DNA of 64,000 nt from Tetrahymena elliotti 4EA. Taxonomy: Eukaryota; Ciliophora; Oligohymenophorea; Hymenostomatida; Tetrahymenidae. Location: assembly GCA_000231825.2 (NCBI GenBank), contig JH720345.1, forward strand, positions 62,001 through 126,000. Direction: 5' to 3'. Every line of letters starts with the position of its first letter. Positions within the stretch are counted from its first letter, which is position 1. Positions 38,816-50,486 of the stretch are shown piece by piece. Below the pieces are notes generated by a model. It was not told where the DNA came from. It worked only from the letters and a program-made list of their open reading frames with translations, and did not search any database. The translations under genes were made by a program, and so were the position numbers.

Positions 38816-39944
38816 TATTATTTGTTATTTTTATTTTTTAGATTGAAAGCGTAGTGTATTGTATTTATTTTTTTGTTTTTTTACTTTTTTTATTAATTAA
38901 ATTGATTATTATTTTTAGTAATCCATGGATTGCTGATTATTTAAATCATTGGAAAATATAGTGTGAAGGGGTGGGAAAGCAAGTAGAAATCAAATATTAA
39001 TTGGCCTGAGAGATTAGAAGTCTTTTTAGTTGATAAACGCAATTTACAAATCTATAAACTAATTAAATCATCTCTCTATCAAATAAAATTGAATCCAGTG
39101 AATTCAAGGTTTTTTACTGAGCGAGTGATTGGAAATATGCTTCAGAATTTATTAAGATTGCTTTTAATAATCAACATACTTCTAAAATTAATAGTTGTTC
39201 CTCATAATTGTAAATTCTTTCTATGATTCCATTACCATATTTTTTATTTTTACTATGATAATTTTAAAATATTTATGATCTTCTTTATTTATCCTCTATT
39301 AAATTGCTAAAAAAAATCAAATAGAATAAAGAGATAAATATCTAATGCACTTTGACTTAGTTTTTTTTTTTGAGCTTTTCTTATCTCTTGTAAGTAAATT
39401 AGGAAATTTTCTCAATTTATCTATCTTAATTCTCATCATTTTTCTCTCTCAAAATTGTGCTAATTTGCGTAATTCATCTCAGAACAAAGTATTTAACAAA
39501 GTGTGTTAATTGTGTGATTCTTTAAGTCATGGCTTTAATTCTAATAGGCTATAAAAACAAAAAGAAAGGATAATTTAGTGTCAGATTTAAATTTTATTTT
39601 CCTAACTCTCATTAAAAATTTTAATCGATGCTAAATCAAATCTTAAAATTGATGGTAAAAAATAAAAAGCTTAATATTTAAGGATTACTTACTGTCAATA
39701 GGAATTACTTGAAAAATGAAAAAATAAAAATAAGATTTTGAATTAAAAACACTTTTAAAAATTCACACTTGATATTGAAATAGGTTTTAAATATTTATTA
39801 CACACTAAAGTGAATATAGGTTTATATTATATTAGTTTGTTAATGATTTAGACAATAGCATAATATTTTAGTTTAAATGCGTTGGGCGACATAAAATAAA
39901 GATAATATCAATTAATTTATTATTGTTTTAAATGTGATTTTTAG
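38816..39944. other. Intergenic AT-rich region
   Basis: Upstream flank of the EF-hand-like gene. Nothing coding or structured could be supported. Confidence 0.5.
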
Positions 39945-40234
39945 ATGAATATGTCTAACTAATCTTTATTAAAATTTTGTGAATCTAAATACTTGTATCA
40001 AATAATTCCAACATAAAAGTGGAAAAAAATATAGGTCTTTTTATTATTTTTCTCTTTAAGAAGAAGCAATTTATGCTAAATAAGATTTTGAGCAAGCAGC
40101 CATTTTTTAACGTTAATCTTACCAAATTGGCAGAAGAAATGCTTTTATTCAGCTTCAAATTTACTAACTCTTTTTTCTAAGCAAGTAAAGATGGTAAAAT
40201 AAATTAGTATTTCAAAAAGGAGAAAGCAGGCTGA
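39945..40234 (+). CDS. Tentative small protein with a PIP-box-like C-terminus
   Basis: ATG 39945 opens an exon to 40034. A putative 26-nt intron 40035-40060 (GTCTTT...TTTAAG) leads in frame to a second exon ending at TGA 40232-40234, giving 87 residues. Exon 2 reads well as protein: MLNKILSKQPFFNVN, AEEMLLFSFKFTNSFFQ, then SKDGKINQYFKKEKAG. The last part resembles a PCNA-interacting box (hydrophobic, two residues, aromatic pair, basic flank), but this is weak. A second frame in the same interval is also open, the intron would be unusually short for this genome, and no homologue is recognised. Treat as a candidate only. Confidence 0.35.
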
Positions 40235-42868
40235 CCCTTTTTTTTTGGTTATTGGTAATAAATATGTATAAAAATAAATAGAAGTATTTAAGATAAATTA
40301 TAAATATGCATGCACATTTACTTTAAAACAGAATTGTTAATAGATTTTCACATATTTTTTATTTAGTAAAATATTTTTGATAGAGTTCAGTAACCCATTT
40401 TATAAATAAATAATATAATATTTAAACTATTGGCAGCCCAATAAATAGATAGAAGCATAAAGCTATTACTTGAATTAATAAAAACCTTAAATATGAATGT
40501 CAGTGTAATCAAGAAAAACATAAATTTTGAATGGTAATTATTTTTATTATTTCATATTTATGTTAGAATTATGGAAAAGTATACCACTTCTTTTTTTAGT
40601 AATAGGAGAGGATATTTGTAACATTTATACTGTCTGTCCTAGATCCTATTTATTCTTAAATCTTTCCTCTTATAAATAAATGGAATATTATATTTAAATT
40701 AGTATTTATTCTTATTGGTCTTTGTTGATAATTTAAAGTATTGAAATCTTAAAAATATCAAATATTCTATTTATATTTTGCTTAAAAGTTAAATTTATAA
40801 TTTTAGCTTTAACATCATTAAATTTTAAGATAAGTTTGATTAAGTAATTTTATGAATACTTGTGATTGATTAATAGATAGAGATAATTAAAATTAAAATT
40901 TATAGTAGAAAATATGTCTTTAAAAAGCATATAAATTAGTATAGTTTTTAAATGAAGCTAGCTCTAAGTAAAAACTTAATTATTTTTTTTACAAAATACC
41001 AAAAATAGAATTTGTTAAAATTTAATTGTATGAGTCATTTTTTGAGAATTTTTAGACAAAAAAATTAACATTTACTCATTCTAAAAATTTGACTGCTCAT
41101 TCATTAAAAATTAGTGGCAGAGATGAGTAAATAAAGTTTTTAAACTGTATTTGACATTTTTTCCCACTTTGAATAATTTTGAATTTACCACAAGATTTAA
41201 AATTGTTTGAACAAGCTAGCTTTGATATCTATTTTATTAAATTAATTACTAATTATAAAATTGTTCAAATTTTTGAAATTATTACAAATCTTTTTTTAAA
41301 TTTCAAACAAAATTTTCTATTTATAGATAGAATGCAAATATTTGATATAAAAATGCTAGAAATAAGTCATAATATTATGATGAAATAATAAATGCATTGA
41401 AAAAAAATAAAATCGTTAAAAAATCTAGGTAAGAAATTATTTAACTAGAGGAATGAATCTATTATTTAGATTGCTTTTTAATTACTAAAATAAATCTATT
41501 ATCAATTATTAAATCTGTAAGCGATTGATAAGATTTCTATCTATTTTTATATTTAAGAAATAAATTTGCAGAGGTAGGTCCAGTGAGCTTTTTGATATAG
41601 ACAGTTTAGTAAAATTTTGGATGGTAATTCATAGTATTTTAATTAAATAAAATATATGTGTTGACATTCTCCTATTTATCTATTTTTTAATTATGTGATA
41701 GGATAGATTATTAAGCAATCGTAGTAATCCTTAAAGTTTTAGAGTTTTTAATTAATTAAGATACTTTAAATAGACTAATCTAATTATTCTTTTTACTATT
41801 TTAATCAAATGCTTTATTTTCATTCTCCCCAACATAAATTGAGTGGTAAATTATTTAATTGTCCAGCAAGTATTAAAAATGTATCTAAGATGATAATTCA
41901 TTTAATAATCTAGATCATTCGAGTGTGATTTTTCTATCTAATTGCACTATTACATTCTGATATTTTTTAAATTCAATTAATTTAAATTAATAGTAGCTCT
42001 TAACATGAATAGTGTTCTTCTCTCCTCACCAAAATCTTTAATCTTAGTATGTAAATTAATCTTTTCACACTCAACTAAAAAAGAGTAATCAACAAATTTT
42101 CAAAGTATTTCTAAAATCAAAACACGTTTCTTTACTACAAATTTAAAACAGTTCATTTTAATTCATCCAATTTCAAATAAATATTTAAACAAACACACAA
42201 TATTTTATCTAAATCATTGCTTAAAAAATAAAAAGTCTTCTTAAAATTTCAATCTCTATTTACATTAATGTCAAAAAATACAATCTTGAATATTTTGTTT
42301 CATGAAATATATTTGGAATTATGATTAGATGGATTATTCAAGTTCTTTTGCTAAGTATTTAAATTACACAAATAAATTTTGATTGAAAACAAAAGATAAT
42401 TTTATTCGAGCTGTTTATTATTTGGAGTAAACAACACTTAATTAATCAAAAAAGTCTTGTATGGTATTTTTCTTCTTAATTTAATTTTTAAATATTCATT
42501 CAAGCTGAGTCTCTTTCTCATGATGTAACCAAATGTTTTTAATTAATTCAGTTTATTTCAATAAAAAACATTTATTACATACAATCTATCCATCCTGTTT
42601 ACCTTCTACTTGTGTTGAAATTTCTTAAAATCATTAGTTATTCTTTTTTACAAAAATTCTTTTCAAAACCTCAGACAAACAAACAAAATGCTAACAAAAT
42701 ATACTATATTTAATTTATTTATAAATTACAAATGTATTTAAATATTTGAACTGAATCACTATTTTAACATCAACACATATTTTGACTTTCAAAAATTATT
42801 TATTTGCAAAATTTTAAATATTTTGAATTCTTCTTTAATAAATTTAGGATATTTTAAAGACAATAAAA
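40235..42868. other. Longest gene-free stretch
   Basis: 2.6 kb of AT-rich DNA in which no frame shows coding character on either strand. No tRNA-like or repeated sequence was noticed. The 3' part should include the promoter of the methyltransferase gene. Confidence 0.5.
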
Positions 42869-44360
42869 ATGTAGGAATAGTTTGATAAAGAAAAGTAGGT
42901 TTTACAAGAATAGCAAGATGAAGTAAATTATATTTTATTCTCTTAGATTTAGATGAGATAAGATTTTTTTAATTGAGTGTATTAAAACTCTTTTTTTTAA
43001 TTCACAGACATCATTATATTTCAATCTTCAATTTAAAAAAGGAATCAAAATTATAACATAACAGTGATGAAATTTAAAGCGACTAGCCTAGCTACAAGTA
43101 AAAAGAGTATTGGAATGAGAGATATAAATCAAAAGAAACTTTTTATGATTGGTATTGTGGTTATGAAGAATTAAAACTTGTTTTTGAAAAATGTTATAAT
43201 CTATCTAAGGATGCAAAAATTCTTATGATAGGATGCGGAAATTCAAAATTAAGTGAAGATATGTTTGATGATGGTTATACTAATATTGTTTCAACAGATA
43301 TATCAGATGTTGTTATTGAGTAGATGAAATAGTAAACTTAAAAGTTAAACAAAAATATGACCTTTGAAGTGCAGGATTGTACAAATCTCACCTACCAAGA
43401 TCAAACATTTGATTTTGTATTTGACAAAGTAATAAAGCAGCTTTAAAACAATATCAATTTTGGTATTTATTACAATTTAAAAAAACAAATCTTTTTAAAT
43501 CTTTTTAAATAATTTAAATACTTTTAAAGGGAACTTTAGATGCTTTAAGCTGTGATAATGAGGAATAAAGTGTCAATAAAATGTTAACAGAAATGATGAG
43601 AGTTTGCAAATCATAAGGATCAGTAGTTATTGTAAGTTTTGGATAGTTGCATGAGAGAAAACCTACTTTTAAGGAAAGCTTAGGATTTGAAAATTACTCA
43701 TATTAACTTTGCTAAAAGTACCTCTCAATAGATTCCTAGCTAACAAATATAATGAGACATATTTCAAATGGCTTACCAATGAATCTTGTCCTTAAAAGCA
43801 AAACTTTACTTTTATAAACATTGATTGAGGTTAGAAATATCAAAGGCTTACTGAAGAACGAAGTTATTCAAAGTTTAGAAATTGATTGGGAAAATGTAGC
43901 AGATAATGCTTAGCACTAAGCTGAAGAAGGTGATTAAAATGAAGATTCAATCGAAGAAGGATAAGATGAAAATTCAACAGAAAATATTTCTTAAAGTAAT
44001 GACCATAAATAAACACCAGAGAATCAAAATGAGTTAAATAAAAATGATAAAATAGTAGATAATGAATCTACTACAAATAGTCTAAATGATAACTAAGATT
44101 CAAATTAATCTAAATCTTCTTTAAACGAAGTATAATGTAAAAAGTAATAAGAAATTCAAAATATTTAAGATGATAAATCACAAGAGGAATATAAGGTACA
44201 TCATAAAAATTCATAATAAAGCATAGAAATTTAAGAAAAAGAATATTCCTAGAATGAAGATCAAGAAGAAAAAAGCAATCAAGAAGGAAATAAATAAAAA
44301 AAATCTAAATTTAGAAGATAAACTCAATGTTTTATTTACAGAATATCTCATAAAAATTGA
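42869..44360 (+). CDS. METTL13/EEF1AKMT4-like methyltransferase
   Basis: A class I SAM-dependent methyltransferase, probably of the group that methylates lysines of translation elongation factor 1A. The core begins with YWNERYKSKETFYDWYCGYEE, the family's usual entry motif. Next come SAM motif I ILMIGCGNSKLSEDM, the acidic loop VSTDISDVVIEQM, the QDCTNLTYQDQTFDFVFDK segment and, after a phase-0 intron (43429-43529), GTLDALSCD and SVVIVSFGQLHERKP. A first short exon from ATG 42869 is joined across an intron ending at the CACAG near 43006; its 5' border is uncertain. The C-terminal third (from about 43880) is a low-complexity acidic N/Q/E/S-rich tail not seen in the core family, ending at TGA 44358-44360. 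Confidence 0.87.
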
Positions 44361-44722
44361 GTGTTTTTAATTTTATTATAAATAAAGAGTAAGATAGATT
44401 AAAGTCTTTTATTATTTATTACTTGTGGTTGGATTTATATTAAATTTATTTAATATATTAATTCTATTCTATTTTAATCAATTTGTTAAGAAAGAAAATT
44501 ATAAGATGGTAAACTTTTAAATCACATCCTGCAACATAAATGAAACTTTAAAATAGTTTATCTCTTTTCATAAAAAATAATATTAAAGAATGTTGTTACT
44601 TTTATACAGTAACTTAATGTGAGGCATAATGTTTTATTTTGAAGTGGAAAAGAAAAGGAGATAGAATCCAGTCTTTTTGATTGTTTTTGATTTTTTTTTC
44701 ATTTTTACAAAAAATAAAAAAA
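44361..44722. other. Convergent intergenic spacer
   Basis: AT-rich spacer between two convergent stops. Nothing else is visible. Confidence 0.5.
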
Positions 44723-46231
44723 TCACATAGATAAGTATAAATAAATTATAAAAATAAAAAATATAGGTGTTAATAGCTATTAACTATTGAAATGTGTTTC
44801 AATTTAAGCATAAATTGATTTTAAATTGCATGTACAAACATCTTCAGTGCAAACTTTACATGTTTCTCCATTAAGAAAATAACCTGGAATGCACTTTAAG
44901 CAAAGACTACCTTAACAGGTTTAACAATTTTCTGTGCAAGGAGTACATTTATTCCCTTTGAAATATGTTCCATTTATGCATTATTTGCAGTCAGACTTAG
45001 AATCACAGCTAAGACAATTGGGAGCACAAGCAGTACATTTGTTTTTATCAAAATAAAATCCCTTTTTACAGGATATACAAACCTTTTAAATAGAATAATA
45101 GTTAAAATGATTATGATAATAAGATTCTAAACTTACCTAACTTGAATTACAAGTTTCACAACCTGTTGGGCATTTAGAACAAAATTTGGAAGCAGAATCA
45201 TAATAATATCCTGAAGCACATTAACTACAAGAGTTATCTGTAGGCCCACAAGTGGTACATCCCCCTAAAGGAAAAGAGCTACTTCCTTCTACTCCTTAGC
45301 AATTAATGCATTTACCATTTATTAATTAAAGGTCTTTGCTACAAGTAAGGCACTGGTAGCTATTAGAAGGGTTACAGGTTTCACATGTCGGATTTTTGCA
45401 ATCTATGCAAGTCTAAGAAACTGGGTCAAAGTAATAACCAGGAAGGCACTATTCACATAAATTAGTTGTTGAGGAACATGCAAGACAATTTACACTGCAT
45501 CTTTGACATTAATATTAAATAAACGAGTATCCAGAAGCACATTGCTTGCAACTTCCATATTAATCACATTAAATACAATTTTTTGGGCAAGATTTACATT
45601 AGTTTTTTCTAAGTGAATAGTAATCATAACATTTATTACAAGTTCCTGCTAAATCATTATTACAATCTTCACATCCTTCATAGCATTATTTACATACCTA
45701 TTTTTATGAAGGAAGATAGTATCTACTAATACATGATTAACATTCTTTTGAAGAAGTGCATTCCTTACATCCTTCAGGACATTTTTCACATTACAGAGAG
45801 ATTTAATCAAGGTACATTCCTACTTCACATTATTAACATGCTTTCTGGTTCTAACACAAAATGCATCCCTGGGAGCATTATTAACAGGTAGAATTAACAG
45901 TGTTCAGAAAATATGAAGAAGAGCATTTCATACAAAAATTAGTATCGCAACACTAGGAGCATCCTTCTTAGCATTTTATACAAATACTATAAGAAGAAGT
46001 CACTTCATAGAGGTATTCTCCTGGTTAACAATTCACATTATTTGATTATTAAAATCTGAAATTTTTCTAAAAATAATTCTGTTAAGGCAAAGCACTAGAT
46101 TATATTTATTCATTAAAATCTTATTAAATACTTTTGACTTCATATTGAGACTCACATTAAACACTAAGTATTTATACTATAAAAAGTGCAATGCTTAAAA
46201 ATAGTTTTTGAACTTTTTATCTCTTATTCAT
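44723..46231 (-). CDS. Secreted furin-like cysteine-rich protein
   Basis: ATG at 46231 starts a signal peptide (LFLSIALFIVQILSVQC). After a short Q/N-rich spacer, the protein is built of furin/GF-receptor-like repeats with C..C.....C..C..GYY patterns, about a dozen in series (e.g. CPEGCKECTSSKECQSC, CYEGCEDCNNDLAGTC). One 54-nt intron, 45083-45136 (GTAAGT...AAAAG), is predicted. It is a multiple of three without TGA, so retention would also leave the frame open, but removal gives the regular Cys spacing. The C-terminus is hydrophobic (LLTPIFFIFIIYLYLSM) and ends at TGA 44723, suggesting a membrane or GPI anchor. Its repeats resemble those of the multi-pass protein at 30893-36147, but it lacks the multi-helix part. 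Ligand and role are unknown. Confidence 0.85.
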
Positions 46232-47339
46232 TTAGATTAATTATTTGATATATTATTAAAAATACTAATTTACAATTTTAATTTCCAAATTAAGCTCTAC
46301 CCGATGAGAATTTTATCAATAGAATTTCTTACTTTTTACAATGCATAAATATTTCTATCTTATTAAATCCAATAAAATTATGGGTATACCTAATCTAAAT
46401 ACTTTCTCTATATTTTAATTATGAATAATCCTAGTTAAATTTAATTTGGTAAAAAAATTTTTAGTTATTACATTAAATTAATAAGAAAAGCCAAAAAAAT
46501 TATCATTCGATATTTTTTTAAATTGTATTCTTTCATCAGTCAAAAATTATTTTTAAAAAATAAATTTGAAGATTTTTTGGAAAATTAATTTTATTTCTAA
46601 TTTTTTTCAAATAAGATAAATTGTTTTGAAAACTTAGATTTTTATAAATGAAAAATCACTTAATTTTTTAAGAGTTTAAATAGATGATTTTTATATCTCA
46701 AATAAATATTTTTTTAGAAGTCAATTATTAAAATTAATTTTATTATAGTTTTTAAATTCTAAAAGCATTGAATATTTTGGAATATTAATAATGATTAATT
46801 GCTAATAATCATGATAGAGTTGTTATTTTTGTATGTAAAAATAAATCTTTGAAAAATTACAAATTAAAACGATGAAATTTATTTAAAAGATTATTTTTGA
46901 ATATGGATGGTGGATAATGATAAAAATTATATTTTCATTCAATTTTGAATGAAAAACTACAATTTTGAAAATAAAAAAAAGTTATAAAATTTGTTTGATT
47001 ATTCAGCTTTGTATTTGTTTGGATTTTGAAAATAAATTAATGATTGAGATAACAAATAAAAAAAAATAATTTAAGGATCTATTGAATATGATGGAGCAAC
47101 ATACAAACAAAATGAGTGAAAATGAATGAAAAATTAGAATAAATAATATAACTTTATTTGGAATGATGAAAAAATAATAATAGTTATATTTGCATGAAGA
47201 AAGGAATTATAAAACCCCTATTAGTGAATAAAAGATTAATAAAAGAGAAAAGTAATAAATAAAAAATCAATACAAATAGTCAAACAATATCCTTCGTTAA
47301 GAAAGAATACCTTATCTATCAACAGTTAGTAGTTTGAAA
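46232..47339. other. Divergent intergenic region
   Basis: AT-rich DNA between the divergent starts of the secreted Cys-rich protein and the coiled-coil gene at 47340. No further feature is supported. Confidence 0.5.
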
Positions 47340-49467
47340 ATGTCTACAATAGGAAAATCTCAAGTTTCATAGTCAAAGACTGGTAATAATCCCTTAGTCA
47401 AGCAGGCTATTTCAAAGGCTGAATCAATCCAATAAAGAGAGCAATTACGTCAAAAAGTATTATCAATTTTCTTGAAAGATTACGCCAAAAACAGCAAATC
47501 TCTTTAGGCTGCTATTGAATAAGAAGTTGATAACTTCTTTAAGCATGAAAAAGTTAATGAAGCTTCCTTGAAAGATTTAAAGTCTAGAATTTAGGCATTA
47601 GCTTTAGGAAAGGCTCCATCTTCAGTTGGTGCAAAATCAGTTAATTAAAATGCACATGCTGATGATAATAAGTCAGTTCGCAGTTAAGTTTCTTAAAAAT
47701 CCCATGTCAGTGGAGTTTCTTAAAAGTAATTATTTTTTTTTTTCCATAACTTGACTCAAGGCCAGTAGAATTGCAAAATTAATTTTAAAATCAATAATGC
47801 TTAAATGAGGAAAAATAAAAAATTTTTCTTGCATAAAAAGTGGAATTTACATAAATTGAGTGAGTGCTTGTTTATTAATTTTAATTTTTTTTATCATTAA
47901 AGGAATCAATAACAAAATTAAAATCATTATTAATAACACCATGACAACGTATCTTAAAGAGATGACGATGGTCTTAGTGCTACTAGCTCTAAGGCTCCAT
48001 AAAGTGTTTACTATTTAGAAGGTGACGAAGATGATGAATGGGCTGCTATTGTCAAGTTTGACACTGAACTCTTTAAGAAAGAATAAGAATTAGAAAAGCA
48101 AAGAAATGCTGAATTCAAAAAGAAAATGAGAAATGAATTAGACAAGCAACTTGCTGAAAAAGGGTCAAGAAAGCAATATGAAAGAGTAGAGAATGATGCC
48201 TATGTAGATCTTTAAAATCATCAATTAAATGTTTATGATGAACGTGAGAAATAAAAAGAATAGGAAAAGCATGCTAAGATTATGAATGAGAAGCGTCAAA
48301 GAGATAAATAGGTAAAATAAAACGTTTGTGATTTTAAAATTTAAATATAAATAAAAACCAAGAAAGTAAAATGCAGTACGAAATATCACCAAAAAACCAA
48401 TAAAAATATACCACTTAAAGACTAATTAACAGATAAATAAAATAGAATGCTCAATTATTATAAAAATAAAACAAAAACTAAAAATATTGATAGATTCTCT
48501 TTTTAAAAAAGACATATCAACTAATTTTAAATTAAAAAGATTTGATTCTTTATTTAATTTTATTTATTAATTAATTAATCAAATAGGTTTAAGATGAAAA
48601 CTTAAGAAGAAAACTTGAAAAGAAAAGAGAAAAGGAACTAGATGCTATGCTTGTTGCTAAAATCAAGGAAGAAAAGGAGCTTGAAGAAAAGGAAATATTA
48701 AATAAAAAATTAAAAGAAAAGGACAGACTTGCTTAGATGATGAAGGAAAATGAAGATTATAGAATTAAGTCTGAAAAAGAAGCAAGAGAAGTAATTAAAT
48801 TAATTTAACATAAAATAATTTATATCACCTTCCAAATTAACACTTCAAATTCTAATAATAATTTATTATATTATAGGAAAAAGCAAATGACATTAGACTT
48901 TAGCAAGAATATACCAGATTAACTGAAGAAATGGAAGCTAATAGAGAAAGAGAAAAGAAGAACAGAGAAGATAAGATTAAAAAAATCATGAGTGCTTTTG
49001 CTGATACTGTTGTCAAAGATTAGAAGGCTATTATTAGAGAAGAAGATGAAAAAATGATGCGTCATATCATTGATTAAGAAGAAAAAGACCGTCAAGAAGA
49101 ACTCAGAAAACAAGAAAATCTTCGCAAGCAAAAGCAAGACATGAGAAGCTTCTTAAACAAGCAAATAGATGAAAAGAATGACAGAAAAATTTAAGAAGAC
49201 TAAATTAATAAAAAGTAAGCAGAAATTTGGGCTAAAGATAGAGAAAACTTCATGGAACATGAATAAACTAAATAAACCTATATTAAAACAGTTAATAAGA
49301 AGCACTAAGACATCTTAAAGCAATAAATGAATGAAAAACAAAATCCTAAAAAAGGAAAAATGAATGTTAATGAATTATTACAAAATAAACAATTATTCGA
49401 AGAAATAGCTCAAAAGAACGAAAAGGTCTAACTTAAGAAAGCTGACCCATCTGCTATTAAACGTTGA
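47340..49467 (+). CDS. Highly charged coiled-coil protein
   Basis: Four exons with introns 47726-47902, 48312-48586 and 48791-48876 join cleanly from ATG 47340 to TGA 49465-49467. The N-terminal part is helical (KAESIQQREQLRQKVLSIFL), followed by an S/Q/H-rich linker and an acidic patch (LEGDEDDEWAAIVKFD). From about 48080 onward it is one long, strongly charged K/E/R/Q helix of the trichohyalin-plectin type (e.g. RLTEEMEANREREKKNREDK). The C-terminus has MNVNELLQNKQLFEEIAQ and KKADPSAIKR. Proteins of this composition in ciliates are often axonemal or basal-body structural proteins; that is inference and no specific family is claimed. An opposite-strand open frame within 48919-49137 is a shadow. 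Confidence 0.87.
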
Positions 49468-50486
49468 GCTAGCAACCCTATATACAATAAGCAATAAGCA
49501 ATAAAAATTTTATTTTTAAATATACTTTTCATAAAGGTAGAAAGAGCTTTAAACTTCTTACTAATGAAAGTTTTTATCAACCTGCCTGCTAAAAACTATC
49601 AGTTTTATATTACAAAATCAAGCAGAAAATTTATATTTTACATGTTTTAATAAAAAGCTAGTTGCCTTCTACACTTTAACCACCATTAAATATACTCCTT
49701 CCTTTACATACTTTTTAAAATACATTTCATTAATTATCCTGAATTAATATTTTATTATCAATTTAAAGTTTATTTTACAATTAATAATTTATCTAATATC
49801 TAATTTTATATTAATAATATTGTTTTTAGAATTTATTTTATTCTATTTTAAATAAATTAGTAAAATTTAAATAATTTTTAAACAAAAATAATAATTACCT
49901 TAAATAAAATTTACTATTAGTCAAACTAACACTCTAAAAAAATTAATACTAATTTAAAAGCCATAAAAGTTTTTTTAGGCATACAATATTTAATTTTATG
50001 AAAATAAATTATTAATTTACCATATTTCTATTACAATTGTCTATTGAGTTTATTTTTCTAAATTCATTGAAAATATTTGAAAATAAAATGAAAATGCTGT
50101 TTTTAAGATTAACTTAAAATAAGGATTATTAGAGAATAGAAAAGGTTTAAATGAGTATAATTTGAAGCTAAATCACATGTAAAATAATAAAATATTTCAT
50201 TAGATAAATTATATTTTTGTTTTCAAGTTTTGTTTGTCCTTACTCATTTTAATTTATTTACAATAAAATAAAGACATTATTTTCAAGAATAGTTTAAATT
50301 AAGTATATTTTATATAATATGAATGTAGATAAATGAGTAAGTATAAAATTTATAATCAATTTTTATTTATTAATTATTATTGTTAAATATTTATTTAATT
50401 TATTAAAATATTATTTTTTTTGAAGGTTTATTTGTTTTGTTGTTTATAGAGTTTATTTGTTTGAATTGATTTAAAATATTTAAATT
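49468..50486. other. Convergent intergenic region
   Basis: Very AT-rich spacer between two convergent stops; nothing else supported. Confidence 0.5.

Noticed and set aside
48919..49137. Minus-strand frame rich in Phe and Leu
   Set aside because: It is the antisense of a K/E-rich coiled coil, which always gives a Phe/Leu/Ser-rich shadow.
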